Of a DNA stretch of 64,000 nucleotides, positions 22,741 to 35,049 are shown in pieces. The translations under genes were made by a program, and so were the position numbers. This DNA comes from Perognathus longimembris pacificus (lineage: Eukaryota > Chordata > Mammalia > Rodentia > Heteromyidae). How positions within the stretch are numbered: the first letter of the stretch is position 1; every line of letters begins with the position of its first letter. The stretch covers positions 11,112,826 through 11,176,825 of the forward strand of contig NC_063171.1 in NCBI RefSeq assembly GCF_023159225.1, given 5' to 3'. The notes under the pieces were generated by a model. The model had not been told where the DNA came from. It did not search any database and saw only the letters and a list, made by a program, of their open reading frames with translations.

Positions 22741-24250
22741 ACTTTTGACTCATTAACCAGTTTATTTAGACTGTTTCCTCAGAGAATTTAATAGACCTTC
22801 ATGCAGAGATGCAAACATAGCAGCACAAGGTTCTCATCACCCTTTCTCAGAGAAAGATACTAAAGCAGAAACACTTCTTGTAGGTAACATAGGAGATAGA
22901 TAGTGAATGGGAAAACCATCCTGAATTACACAGTCAGTCTATGCTGTTGTAGTGTGCATTTCAAATTCTTCTAACTTATAAACCAGGGAAACAAGAATGG
23001 TCTGCCTCTTCTATTTATGTGAAATTAGAATACAAATCTCTTTTACTCTTGCAGAGGCATCCCAGAAGGAGTTCATTTACAGAGAAAGATACACTTGCCT
23101 TGGCCAAAGGGTAAGAGAAATTCTCTTTGCAGAACATGCAATTTAAAGGCTAATTTGGTGCCTGATACACAGAGGACAATCACTCAGTAAATGTGACTGA
23201 CTGTCAAATAACTTGGAAAGCAGTCAGAGTTCTCCTGGAATTGGTGATTCCTTAACCCCTTTCAGCCTGCTTTCAGGTTGTTATTTGGAGCATCTATCCA
23301 GGGGTTCTTATTAAAGAATAGGAATATTTTGAATTCTTTTACATCTTTGCTCTGCCTTCAATTTATATTTGTATTGCCTACTGAGATGACTAATTATGAG
23401 TAGAAGATTTGTGTCTCTTGAGACTTAAAGCCATTGTCCTCTACTTGTGAATGATACTCTGCCTGTGCTGGCAATAAAAGGATTCTAGACATTGTAGAGT
23501 AATATCTACTTTCTCTTTTCACAGATGCCTCTGCACCTCCAATCTTAAGCCATCTCCTCTAATTTTAGAGGTGTTGGGAAGTATGAATGAAAACAATAAT
23601 GTACATTCTCTCCCCTCTAATTCTATTAAAATTAATTATGTCTTTGTGATCTTTATTTGTTGTAAACTAACAGGATAAATAGTGAATTAGAAAAATAGAA
23701 AGCCAGCTTAATTTATTTCCTCTGAAAATGACAGAATTTTTTGGCCAATGAGTAGAGATGAGGCACAAAGGATGAATTGGATAGTAACAAAGGTACCATC
23801 AGAGAAGGATTGGAAATAGCTCAGGGAGGAAGAAAGGAGGAGCACAGATAGGGGAGGACAGAACTCTAAGGGTAACTGCTATGTTCATAGTTGCTAATTA
23901 AGAAAGACCTGTGGGAAAAGGATTTTTTATAATCTTACACAGTATTAAGAATGATCCAGGGAATCATTCATGTATTAAAATTGCTTTTCAAATATTTTGT
24001 TGAAAGTCATGTTCTTTTGACACCATTCTGTACTACACAGGGACCACAAAGAAACTCAGCTATATGTGAATTCAACATTGTCCTAGCCTCTTTATCAAGG
24101 CAGAAATAGATTTAAATTTACCTTGTTGGCTTATTTGTCCTAACATTGACTGACAAGAAGCTCTTCCTTAAAACATAATTTCTCAGCATCTGAAATTTAG
24201 AAATTCAGAGTAAATCCAATGAAGTCTTGTGACTCAACTTTATTTTAATT
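22741..24250. other. Unassigned sequence
   Basis: I see no named repeat, RNA or credible exon here. A purine-rich stretch (about 23820-23860) is the only compositional feature. Confidence 0.5.
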
Positions 24251-24252
24251 AA

Positions 24253-24353
24253 ATGAAGTCTGACCGTGTAGTCCAGACTAGCCTCAAACGTGTGGTCCTT
24301 CTTCCTTGAATTCCTGAGTTCTGAGATCACAATGGTGCACCGCCAAACATGGT
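24253..24353 (-). mobile_element. B1-like (7SL-derived) SINE
   Basis: Antisense B1 pattern in order: 'tgtagtccagactagcctca', 'cttccttgaattcctgagtt', 'ctgagatcacaatggtgcac', 'cgccaaacatgg'. Confidence 0.75.
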
Positions 24354-25486
24354 TTGAATATTTTGTTCTAAATGTAGCAAAAAAACATCTGTATTTTTTT
24401 GTTACTGGGATTTTTGTTTTCTATAGTGTCTCTACTTCTCTCTTTGGTGTTGGGAGATTAATGGCCAAGTCTAACGTGATTGGGACGCTGAAGCTCAGGC
24501 TCTCATCTCAAACTGAATTCAACAAAATAAATAACTTTTTGCCAATACAGTAATGCCGGGATTTATTTGGAAAATTGTAACTTAGATATTTATCTATAGT
24601 ATTTGTGGTCTCATATGAAATGATATTAATAAGAAAAAAATTGTGGGTAATATCATGATAAATTCTGATCCTCAAGGAATTTATTTATTGTTTAACATAC
24701 ATGAACACTGGCCATAAACCTATTCATGTCTTTTTCCTTCTTTCTCCTTCGTAATTCAGCTCTGGTCCCTGATTCCTGCCTACCCTCCCTATCCCTCAAC
24801 CTAATAAAGGATTTTAAAACCCAAGAACCTAAAATAGTACTTGCAAGCACTTACTAACAAAAGTGTCTTCTTTCTTTGACTCTTTTCCTCTGTCATTTGT
24901 GTCTTTGAGTAGTGATGTGAGAGGGAGTTTTGCATGCATGGGGAATGTCAAGGGCTTTCCTCATCACTCCAATCACAGCATCCAAACAATTCCCATCACA
25001 AGTAACACGTTTTCTGGCCTTGCCTTTGAAGTTGTCCCCCAAAGAATAGCAATTTATTTGTATTCAAAGTGACATGCTGCTTCTCCTTGCAACTCCAAGA
25101 CTGGCCAAGTAACTGTAGTCACTGAGGCAGGATGGTACTTTTCAAACTGCATCCCCAACAAAGGCACATCTAAAAAAGAGAAGGAAGTCTCCATCCCATG
25201 CAACCATGCCTTTTTTCCTTTGGCAGGAGAATGTAATGATTTAAGTCTACATTCTTCCAGTGTCATTGTCAGTGCCCAACAACAGAAAGGAAAATGGAAC
25301 TTTTGGAAGCTGGGTCTAAGGAAGAAATGGATGTGAACTCTAGTAGCCCTTCACTTCTGTGGTGAACCTGTAACATTCCTTTGCTTCTATACATTCATTC
25401 ATGACTTTCCACAAAAATTTATTGTCCATTTATTCCAGACCAGGACTGTGCAACTTAATCATGAAGAGAGATAAGAAGACATGTGA
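24354..25486. other. Unassigned sequence
   Basis: No recognisable gene or repeat. The region around 25385-25480 faintly resembles old mammalian repeat debris (attcattcatgac ... accaggactgtgcaact) but is not assignable. Confidence 0.45.
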
Positions 25487-25575
25487 AAACTGGGAAAAAT
25501 GGCTTAACAATGTTAGAACTTCTGCCTGACAAGCATAAGGCCCTGAGTTCAAACCCATGTACTGCCAATAAATTT
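25487..25575 (+). mobile_element. ID-like monomeric SINE
   Basis: A tRNA-derived monomer: 'ctgggaaaaatggcttaaca', then 'ctgcctgacaagcataaggc', 'cctgagttcaaacccatgta' and a short A-rich tail. B-box-like GAGTTCAAACCC is present. No right monomer follows. Confidence 0.7.
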
Positions 25576-26564
25576 TAAAAATTAGTAAATTAAATAAAGA
25601 AGATTGCCTGATTTGAAGGAGCCCAGAATTGATGAAGAATTCTCAGACTAGAGGGGTATAGAACAAAGAACTTGCTCTCATGCTAAACCTCTCATTCTAC
25701 TAGAAAACTTAGCTTATAATAACATCAAGTAATGGGTTCCATTTAAAGCTTCAGTACAATGTGACCAGTGTTTGTCAGTGTTATATATTAATGTAAACAT
25801 AATAATTTCCAGAAAACATACACACTTCAGCATCCTCATTTTCTATAATCAAGTGCATAAATACTTCTGAGTATCTTTATGTACCATACAGCATAGTGAG
25901 TGTTGTAATGAACACAGAATACAACAATGTCCTTCACCTTAAAATTGAATAAATGTAGTTGGTAATTCAGTTAAGACAGAAGCTCAATCCAAAAGTGATG
26001 GATTTCTTAATGAACCAGAGAAAAACATAGACCTAGCAATTACTGTTATACAACACACTAAAAGCCCATGTATGGCACAACTTAACAATTAACAATATTC
26101 CATAAAGACTCAGGGTCTCTGGACACCTCCAAATAAGGGTCAGACTGCTCCATTAATTGATTTATTGCTTTTTAACCAAAGGCATTACTAGAAAAAAAAC
26201 CAAAAAACCTTCTCTCGGTTTCTGTAAGGCAAGCTATTCCATACCTTCAGTAAAGCAGAAAACACTTCACTTGTCAAATGTTTTCTGCTTTCTCCCTCTC
26301 AGGATACATATATTACCAAGCTTTATGTGTGTGGTTCCAATTTTTGTGCTCACTTCCAACATTTCTTCTGTGCTCACTCAGTAGAGCTGGTTTGAAATGC
26401 CAAAGAACTGGTGAGAGCAAGACAAATTCTCAATGGTGAATTCCTAGTTTGTGGTTAGAGAATCATGAGCTAGGAATGAATCAGTCTTGACTCTTCCCCC
26501 AGGAGCTTATGTATGAGATACAAGTGAGTGTATTGCTATAATTTACATTAAGAAACAAATGCTG
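25576..26564. other. Unassigned sequence
   Basis: Nothing recognisable apart from AT-rich unique-looking DNA. Confidence 0.5.
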
Positions 26565-26876
26565 GCCTAGTCTGCAGCATACACCTCTATTCCTAGTTAC
26601 TAGTGAAGCAGAATTAGAAAGCTCACTGTCCAAGGACATCCTGAGGAAAATGTTAAATAGATACTATCTCAGAAAATTGAGTATATGATGCATGTCCACA
26701 ATCCCAGATACACAGGAAGAAGATGTAGGGAAGTCATGCTCGCATAACTGTCTGGACAAAAGGTATGAGATCCTATATATAAATAAAACTAAATCAAAGA
26801 GAACTGAGAACATTGTAAACATGGTTGAGGTGGTAAAGTGCTTCAGTTTAGTACTTAGAAACACACATACATATAA

Positions 26877-26877
<1 letters not shown>
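26565..26877 (+). mobile_element. Composite SINE remnant(s), 7SL-like plus tRNA-like units
   Basis: Two 7SL-like heads are visible ('cctctattcctagttactag' and 'gcatgtccacaatcccagat acacaggaagaag'), followed by a tRNA-like unit (ggttgaggtggtaaagtgct). Together they resemble composite rodent SINEs ending in an ID-like part. Strongly diverged; family not resolved. Confidence 0.5.

Positions 26878-26925
<48 letters not shown>
26878..26925. repeat. (CA)24 microsatellite
   Basis: Uninterrupted CA run of 48 bases at the tail of the preceding SINE remnant. Confidence 0.96.
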
Positions 26926-26929
<4 letters not shown>

Positions 26930-26959
26930 CCCCAAAAAAAGAAAATAAAATGAAAGTTG

Positions 26960-27950
26960 TTCATTATGAAAAAATGTCCATAGTCAAAAAAACTAATAAT
27001 AACACATGGTGGAGGGGAGGTGTCCAAAAGGGAACCATACTACACTCTTGGTGGGAGTGTAAACTTGTTCAACTGCTCTGGAAAGCAGTATGGAAGTTCC
27101 TCAAAAGGCTAAACCTAGAGTTCCTCTATAATCCAGCAGCGCCACTTTTGGGCATCTACCCAAAAGATTACAAGCAAGACCACACTAAAGCCACCAATAC
27201 AACTATGTTCATTGCAACACAATTTGTCATTGCTAAAATATAGAACCAACCCACATGCCCCTCAGTAGATGGGTGAATCAAGAGAATATGGTACATATAC
27301 ACAATGGAATTCTATGGCTTTATCAGAAAGAATGACATTGCCCCGTTCATAAGGAAATGGAAGGACTTGGAAAAAAATATACTAACTGAAGTGAGCCAGA
27401 CCCAAGGAAACATAGACTCTATGGTTTCCCTCATGGGGAATAATTAGTACATGTATAGGATAGTCTTAGCAGAAGATCACAATATCTCAATAGCTATGTC
27501 CATATGAAAACCCAAGATGATGCTGAGAAAAATGAACTTCAAGTGATGGAACAAGTGTTTTATCATTGTTGTTGTTATTTTAAATATTCCATGTGAAATT
27601 ATGCCTTTTTCTTTTGTTTTTCTTTTCCATGCCTTACTCCTGATGTCTCTGTAACTGATTTTGGTACCCTGGATATTGTATATTTGTGTGTTGGAACTAG
27701 TGAAGGGTAGGAGAACATCAAATTAATAGACAAAGGATAAAAGACAAATCAATGCAGCAGCAATGCTTACAAAACTGTATGCTGTAAACCAACTATACAA
27801 CTGATGGGGCAAGGGAAATGGGAAGGGGGAAGGTGAAGGAGGGATGAGGCAGGACATAACAACTTGGTAAGAAATGTGTGTACTGCCTTATGTATGAAAC
27901 TATAACCCCTCTGTACATCACATTAATTAATAAATTAATTAATAAAACAA
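26960..27950 (+). mobile_element. LINE-1 3' end (ORF2 C-terminus and 3' UTR), 5'-truncated
   Basis: Contains the ORF2 C-terminal region (FLYNPAAPLLGIYPKDYKQDHTK in pieces, then the 'tggtacatatacacaatgga' block) with stops, the 3' UTR with the conserved 'aatgcttacaaaactgtatg' segment, a G/A-rich tract (27808-27850), and an end at 'cctctgtacatcaca' followed by attaattaataaa repeats. Confidence 0.92.
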
Positions 27951-28680
27951 TAATCTCCAAAAAACAAAAAAACTGGAGGGGGGAATTTGTCATGCTAATG
28001 AATTTAAATTCATAAAGTCCTACTGCTATCAACCCTTGATCAATCTCACACACTCTTTCTTCTCAGGCCACATTGGCAACCTTCTGGATCTTACCTCATG
28101 TTATCTAGAGCATTGATTTAATGCTCTTTTTAAAGGGATATTTTTTTCTCTTCTCTCTTTTGCAGTTGGCTGCTCACTTATCATGTCTATTTTAAACATC
28201 ACCTTTTAAATTCCCTTTTGGAGGCTTTATTTTTCTAAACACAATTCCCCTGTTATATTTCCCTTATGGTATCTTAAGTATAATTCTAACAATATCAATT
28301 GCCACAATTTGTGGCTATATTTATAATTTTAAACAAAGTCGGGAAAGAAATAACCATATCAATTCACTACTATATGCCACTGCTTAACCCAGGTTTTATT
28401 GCTACAGGTATCAGTGACTACATAGGCTTCAAATGAGTGAGAGATAGCTGACACCAATTGATTGAGTTTTATCAGTAAGCTTGCTGATATATTTAAAGAT
28501 AAATGTAAAGGATTTAAAATCCTTTCTTCAACCATCTGTGATCATCACTAATTTATCTGTGTTGATGAGTACTTATTGTATCCCTAGGTTCAGGTGCTGG
28601 AACTGGAATGGTGTTCACAATGTGGACTTGGGATTTGGGCCTGTCATTGTGTTTCTATACCTAGAGTCTGTGAGATGAGA
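27951..28680. other. Unassigned sequence
   Basis: No recognisable gene or repeat. Confidence 0.5.
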
Positions 28681-28930
28681 GGATGCCTGGACTTATGCCT
28701 GTAATCCTAGCTACTACTTAAGAAGGTGAGATCAAAGGATCACTGTTTAAAACCAGCCTAGTCAGGAAAGTTGTGAAACTCTTATCTCTAATAAACTCCC
28801 CCTATTCCAAAAAATGAAAGCCAGAAGTGGAGCTGTGGCTGTGGCTTAAGTGGTAGAGTGCTAGCTTTGAGTAAAAAGAAACTCAAAGACAATACTCAAG
28901 TCCTGTGTTCAAGCCCAATGACCAACAGGT
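28681..28930 (+). mobile_element. 7SL/tRNA dimeric SINE (B1-dID-like; right half related to Geo)
   Basis: Left part is 7SL-like: 'atgcctgtaatcctagctac', then 'gatcactgtttaaaaccagc'. The linker 'actcttatctctaataaact' follows, then a right part 'cagaagtggagctgtggctg ... agagtgctagctttgagtaa ... gtgttcaagcccaatgacca'. The right part clearly matches the right monomer of IDL-Geo. An older family than IDL-Geo, judging by divergence. Confidence 0.8.
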
Positions 28931-30340
28931 AGACAAAATGAGGTCCTCCAATGAGGATGGAACTTGCTTTCAAAGTAGAGTGAGGAGCTTCCCCTGGGTG
29001 GTAACTCTAATTAGAAAACCTAATACATACCACATTCAGCTTAACAGTGGCTTCAGAAATAAAGTATCTCTTGGTTTTATGTTTCTGACTGATATTGTCA
29101 ATAAGGACATTGTAACTGGGACAAAAGTTCTCCATGCACTTGTCATCTCTAACTGTTTAAATGATAGTTTTATTTTAAGTAGGTTATTTGGGATTCTATT
29201 CTAATGACTGTTTGTGACTCAAGTCTAAGGGAGACCAACAAGCCCAGCCTATTTGAGGGTAGTAGTATATTATCATTTGACCAAGCTTTCTTTCTTGATG
29301 CATTATTCTTCAGTGTCTAACATCAGCTTCTTTGCTCCGTTCTGAGTTATTGTTACGTAATGGATAATCAACTCTATAGCCAAGATATTTCAGATCCTCC
29401 AGGACAGCAAGCACTTGAAGTCATTAGAAAATGCTAATCCTCCTCATCTGGAATATAGTATTTTAGAGATCTTTCTTGTTAATGAGTTGGGGGAAAACAG
29501 ATGACATCATTGTTAGGAGGCAGCTATGTAGTAGCCTACTTGGAGCCCATAATGAGGCTATTCTTTGCTACTAAGCAAGTCTCACTTACTCTTATTGTTT
29601 TAATACCTATTCCTCAGCTCGTCCTCTTTAAAGTGAAATTCATTCTTTCTTTTTCTGAGGTGGGGCTGGGAAAAACTGTGTTCCAAATTTCTGTGACTTT
29701 AGAAATTGTTAATGCCTCCCATCCACATCCACTCTTGAAAAATTGTTTTACTTTACTCTAATTTATAAAACCTCTGCAATTTTATGAATGAGCCAAAAAA
29801 TTCAACTTAGCCATAAATCAGATTCTGGACAGTCATAAGCTAAATTCTTCCCTTGAGTTGTCCATCATTACTTTATTTTTGGATGTTCAGTGGACAGGAA
29901 GAAAATGGATTTCCAATAAGGTTTCGAAGAATGTGAGTAACTGTAGTCCGATGACGATTAGACCTCACTGTTTTCTGGGAGAGGGTTAGTCTTAGGTTAT
30001 GGTCTTTGAACCTAATTCAAATATTTTTGTGCTCTGGCTCAACTGTTGGAATGGATATTAGTTATTCATTTCTAAGGAAGCAATTGGAGTTTGAGATAGG
30101 CCAAGCTATTCATAGCTAACTACAGTGGATTCTGAAAATAGAGCTCACCAAGTATAAAACACTTAAACTCCCACTCTGTAGAAACCCCCTCTCTACAATA
30201 AATGCCAGGCAGAAAGAGTTTTCCTCTTAAGGAAGGTATGGAATGCAGGTTAGTTACAATTGGAAAGTGTATTTACTGTTAAATTATCTAATTTTAATTG
30301 AAGTACTCTGCTTAGAAGACTAAGAAGGTCAAAAAGGTAA
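28931..30340. other. Unassigned sequence
   Basis: No recognisable gene or repeat. Several frames of 80-100 codons occur but show no motif or family resemblance. Confidence 0.5.
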
Positions 30341-30377
30341 AGAGAATGTGCATGTGGCTGAGATTATATAATAGCAA

Positions 30378-30590
30378 TACACATTTATTATATAATGTAA
30401 TAAACTCCTCAGTATTTACAGAACAGCTAGCTACCTTGAGGACTAAACTGTTGAGAAAATTTCCTTTAGTGACTTTAAGTCTGTCCTCAATAATGGTTTT
30501 GGACTTGCACACTCACTCATACTTTATTATGACACAGGATTGCTTGCTTATACACCAACAAAATAAATTAAGAAAATATATCTTTATGTG
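30378..30590 (+). repeat. Dispersed duplication, copy 1 (paired with 35050-35262)
   Basis: About 210 bp shared with 35050-35262 in the same order, for example 'acagaacagctagctacctt', 'aggactaaactgttgag', 'ttgcttatacaccaac(a/c)aa', 'aataaat(t/c)aagaaa'. I cannot name a transposon family; it may be an unrecognised old repeat or a local duplication 4.7 kb apart. Confidence 0.75.
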
Positions 30591-30599
30591 CCAATACAA

Positions 30600-31344
30600 A
30601 CTTGGGGAATCTAATTTATATGTATTTTCCATTTTAATTCAAATAAAAGCTTTCTGATTGTGTTCCTTAGCTTCTTTCTTTGGCTAATCATAAAAAAATG
30701 GGAAAGGCAATGAAGGAAAGAAAATCTCACTGCTCTTTGAGAGATAGATTGCATAGCAAAGCCATCTTTTCCTAGGACATGTTAATTTTTTTTCCAAGCA
30801 AACACTTACTAATTTTGAGACCTATTAGAAAATGTATCCACCAACCTAGTGTCTAGCGAAAAAGAAATAGAGGCTGTATATTTTCAAGGTACTCTAAATG
30901 ACATCTCTTTTAAGATACTCAGTTCTTCTGGAGATTTACATAGTTGATAAATGTTACAATTTAGGCCTTGATATACCTTTTTATCTCTTGGTCAGGGTTG
31001 GGGTATAGCATTTCATAATGTTAAAATAAACTCTACTGGGCTCCGCATAGGTGAGTTTAAGATGTAGAAATTGGCAGAAGGATGCCACAACCACTCTAAT
31101 CATTAGAATAATGATAGCAACTACAGAAGAATAACATTTTTCAAGACTTCAGAGAATCAAGGTCCTAAAGTACCTTTATGAGATAAAGCATGCCACTCCA
31201 AGAGGGAGAGAAAGGTACATGATTTCATTTCCTTAAGAGCAGAAATGGAGGTAATCTTCAATTTAAGAAGAAAAGCTGACAAATGTAAACAACTTTACAA
31301 AATATTCTACCAATCAAAATCAGTTTTAAACAAATCAGTTAGCC
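30600..31344. other. Unassigned sequence
   Basis: No recognisable gene or repeat. Confidence 0.5.
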
Positions 31345-31520
31345 AGCCAGGTAACTCTGACTCACACCTGTAATCATAGCTAGCTAGGGGGATGAGACCT
31401 GAGGATCAAAGTTTAAAACATGTTTGACATATACTAATTATTACTTGTGAGCGAAAACATAGTGTCTATGTTTCTTTGGGTCTGGTTCACTCAGTGTGAT
31501 TTTTCCCAAATCATTCCATT

Positions 31521-31737
31521 TTTTAATTTGTTTTGTTTTTTGTTGCCAGTCGTGGGGCGTGGACTCAGTGCCTGAGCACTATCCCTGGCTTCTTTTTGCT
31601 CAAGGCTAGCACTCTACTTCTTGAGCCAGAGCGCCACTTCCGGCTTTGTTTTTCTATATATGTGGTGTTGAGGAATCAAACCCAGGGCTTCATGTATACG
31701 AGGCAAACACTTTACCACTAGGCCATATTCCTAGCCC
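31521..31737 (-). mobile_element. IDL-Geo SINE, moderately diverged (in the inverted L1 arm)
   Basis: Antisense dimer from 'gttgccagtcgtggggcgtg' to 'ccatattcctagccc', cAAAaagaagcc variant. TSD aaatcattccatt is at 31508-31520 and aaatcattcaatt at 31738-31750 (one mismatch). Confidence 0.9.
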
Positions 31738-32788
31738 AAATCATTCAATTACTTTTCAAATGGAGCAATGTAATTCTTTCTGATAAAAGCAGAGAATTTA
31801 GTGTATATATACCACATTTTCTTGATCTATTCATGTGCTGAGGGGCATCTGGGATAGTCCCATATTTTAGCTATGGTAAATAATGGTATAACGAACATGG
31901 TTGTCCTGATAGCTTTGGTATGGCCTTGTTTCTGATACTTTGGGTAAATGCCAGGAATGTGGGGTTGCTGGGTCATAGGGAAGCTTTGTGTTTAACCTTT
32001 TGAGGAAACTCCACACTGCTTTCCAGAGCAGTTGAACAAGCTTACACTCCCACCAACAGTGTAGTAGCATTCCCTTTGACCACATGCCCACCAGCATCAG
32101 TTGTTTCTAGTTTTCTTGATAATGGCCAATATTACTGGGGTGAGGTAGAATCTCAATGTTGTTTTGATTTCCATTTCTCTTATGGTCAGAGTTGTTGAGC
32201 ACTTCTTCATGTGTCTATTTGCTATCCTCATTTCCTCTTCAGAGAAGCCTCTCTTTAAGTCTTTAACTCATTTATTAATGGAGCAGTTGTTTCTTTGAGG
32301 ATTTGTTTTTAGGGGAACTTAATTTTTTGAGTTCTAAGTATATTTTAGACATAAGGCCCTTGTCTGTTGTATGGCAAGTGAAGATCTCCCAATCTGAGGG
32401 CTTTCTATTTATCCTAAAATCTATGTCCTTTGCCATGCAGAATCTCTGTAGTTTCATGGAATTCCATTTATCCACTTTCTTTGATTTTTTTGTGTTTCTG
32501 TGTCTTTATTAAAAGAAAGTTTTGACCTGTTGCTAAGGAGCCCCAGTATTTCTCCTATTCCTTCTTCCAATGTTTTCAGGCTATCTGCTTTTCCCTCAAG
32601 GCCTTTAATCCATTTGGAATTGATTCTGGTGCATGGAGTGATGTAATAATCTAATTTTAATTTGTTAAAGGTGTTGAACCAATTTTGCCAGCTCCAGATT
32701 TTGAAGAGGTTGTCTAGGATAGTCCTAGCAGAGGATTACAATAGCTCAAGGACTATGTACATATGATCATATAAGATGATGCTAAGTA

Positions 32789-33725
32789 GGGAACCCTACC
32801 TCATTGTTGGTGGGAATGTAAACTGGTTCAGCCACTCTGGCAAGAAGTATGGAGATTCCTCAGAAGGCTAAATATAGAACTCCCCTATGACCCAGCAACC
32901 CCACTTTTGGGTATCTATCCAAAAGACCACAAACAAAATCACAGTAATGCCACCAGCACAACAATGTTCATCACAGCACAATTTGTCATAGCGAGAATCT
33001 GGAACCAACCCAGATGCCCCTCAGTAGACGAATGGATCAGGAAAATGTGGTACATATACACAATGGAATTTTATGCCTCTATCAGAAAGAATGACATTGT
33101 TCCATTTGTAAGGAAATGGAAGGACTTGGAAAAAGTTATACTAAGTGAAGTGAGCCAGACCCAAAGAAACATGGACTCTATGGTCTCCCTTATTGGGAAG
33201 AATTAATACAGGTTTAGGCAAGTCATAGCAGAGCACCACAAGGCCCAATAGCTATACCCTTATGAACACATAAGATAATGCTAAGTGAAACGAACTCCAT
33301 GTTATGGAAACAATTGTTATATCACAGTTGTAACTACTTTCAACGTCCTATGTGTATCTGTAGCTTCTATTATTGATGATGTTCTTGTATCACATTCCTG
33401 TGGTTGTACCTACACTATCTCTGTAATCTTATCTGAGTATATTGGAAACTGTGTTTACTGGTATTGGAAGCAGGAAATTCAAAGGGAATACCACATTTGA
33501 GAGACACAGGGTAAAAAAAGAGAAACAACTACAGAAGCAATACTTGCAAAACTGTTTGGTGTAAGTGAACTGAACACCTCCGGGGGGGGGGGAAGGAAAG
33601 GGGGGGAGGGAGGGGGGTATGAGGGACAAGGTAACACACAGTACAAGAAATGTATCCAATGCCTAACGTATGAAACTGTAACCTCTCTGTACATCAGTTT
33701 GATAATAAAAATTTGAAGAAAAAAA
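32789..33725 (+). mobile_element. LINE-1 3' end nested inside another L1's 3' UTR
   Basis: 5'-truncated L1: ORF2 C-terminus open from 32907 to 33206 (MGIYPKDHKQNHSNATSTT... to ...SLIGKN stop), then 3' UTR with a G-rich tract (33582-33618) and an end at 'cctctctgtacatcagtttg' plus ataataaaaatttg and A-tail. TSD aagatgatgctaagta is exact at 32773-32788 and 33726-33741, and the host L1 3' UTR resumes directly after it. The uninterrupted terminal 99-codon ORF2 frame suggests this is among the younger L1 copies here. Confidence 0.93.
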
Positions 33726-34434
33726 AAGATGATGCTAAGTAAAATGAAACCCAAGATATAGAAACAAGTGGTTTTTCATTGTTGTTATTTTAGTGTACTA
33801 TTTGGAATTATTTCTTTTTCTTGTGTTTTTCTTCCTTATGGTTTAGCCCATGTTGTCATTGTGTTGGATTTTGGTACCCTGGGTATTGTATATACATTTA
33901 TCTGAATTAGGGAAGGGAAGGGAAACATCAAAATGGTGAGAAAAATGATAAAAGGTGAACCAGTGCAACAGCAATACTTACAAGACAGTATGTTGTAAAC
34001 TAACTGTACAACTCAGGAGGTGTTTGGAGAGGAGGCAAGGTGGGAGAAAAATGAGGGAGGAGCTAACAAGTTGGACAAGAAACATACTCACTAACGTATG
34101 TATATAATTGTTACACCTCTGTACATCACCTTGACAATAAAATTAAATTGAAATAAAAAATAAAAATGAGAAAAAGTAAAACCAGTTTGAGCAGGAAAGG
34201 CCAGAGATTCTCATCTCCAATTAAGTACCAAAGTAGCTGTAAGTGGAGCTGTGGATCAAGTAATAAAGCACTAGATTTGAGCAAAAGTGCTCAGAAATAG
34301 CACTCAGGCCCTAAGTTCAAGGCCCAGGACTAGCACACACACGATGATATCAATTAGCTCCTTCACAGTTGTTCTTTGAAAATGATGGCTAATACTTAGC
34401 ATGCCATGTATTATTCTTTGTATATTTTTCACTT

Positions 34435-34680
34435 TTCAATTCTTTTGCTGATTTGGGTCCTTGAACTCAGGGTCACACCCTGTCAGATGGCTTTCTCACT
34501 TCCAGCTGGTCCTTTGCTACCTAAGGTACGCCTCTAGTCTATCATTTTGCTGGTCAAATGAAAATGAAGTCTTGAATATTTTTGTGATGAAGCTTAGCTT
34601 CAAACTGAAATCTTCTGATCTCAGATCCCTGAGTAGCTAGGATTGGAACTGTGAGTCACCAAGGATGGCTACTTTTCAAT
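34435..34680 (-). mobile_element. 7SL/tRNA dimeric SINE, diverged, antisense
   Basis: Antisense right unit (ggtccttgaactcagggtca) followed by antisense 7SL-like head (gatctcagatccctgagtag ctaggattggaactgtgag). Middle portion poorly preserved. Confidence 0.6.
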
Positions 34681-35049
34681 TCTAGAATCAACTATTGCAG
34701 GAGTAACTTAAAAAAAAGAATCAAAGCTTAGGAAAATTGAGATTACTTCCTCAGTGAAAACTAGTGTACTATACCTTTGGTCCAGACAAAAACACTCTTC
34801 CATAGCTATTCATAATCAGACTGAAAGTCAAAGCATGCTTACCTTCCTAAATTTTCTGAATATCTGAGGCAGATGAGTCCTAAGAAATTATAATGACAAC
34901 CTCAGTAAAGTGAAAAATCATGGTTTAAATATATGCATACTTCCAATTTAACTGTGTAAAATAATCTGACTGAATTCTTAAAAGGATTGTGCAAGGTAGC
35001 AAAAGAAATTATATAAATTGGAAATTATATAAATTGTATAACACCAGTA
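34681..35049. other. Unassigned AT-rich sequence
   Basis: No recognisable element. A local 16-bp tandem duplication (ggaaattatataaatt-type) occurs at about 35004-35037. Confidence 0.5.

Larger units (their letters stand above)
31428..34177. mobile_element. Twin-primed (5'-inverted) LINE-1, host to two further insertions
   Basis: 31428 to about 32712 is L1 ORF2 and 3' UTR start on the minus strand (for example antisense 'gaaacatagtgtctatgttt'-like start of the 3' UTR and the 'ttgccatgcagaatctctgt' block). About 32713 to 34177, excluding the nested L1, is 3' UTR on the plus strand, ending 'cctctgtacatcaccttgac' plus aataaaatt and an A-rich tail. The minus arm ends in ...tatatgtc and the plus arm begins tctaggatag, so the inversion is seamless in L1 coordinates. 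A TSD (31414-31427 and 34178-34191) bounds it. Confidence 0.87.
31345..34340 (+). mobile_element. 7SL/tRNA dimeric SINE split in two by an L1 insertion
   Basis: The left piece, 31345-31427, has the 7SL-like head (actcacacctgtaatcatag ... gaggatcaaagtttaaaa). The right piece, 34178-34340, continues without loss (ccagtttgagcaggaaaggc ... tctcatctccaattaagtac ... gtggagctgtggatcaag ... aagttcaaggcccagg). The join is bridged by a near-perfect TSD, taaaac(at/ca)gtttga, at 31414-31427 and 34178-34191. Everything between is later insertion. Confidence 0.85.

Noticed and set aside
26692..27243. 183-codon plus-strand frame
   Set aside because: It runs through a SINE remnant, a CA microsatellite and an L1 ORF2 end; a chance joining of unrelated repeats.
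32907..33206. 99-codon frame as a small protein gene
   Set aside because: It is the C-terminal end of L1 ORF2 in a 5'-truncated, TSD-bounded insertion.
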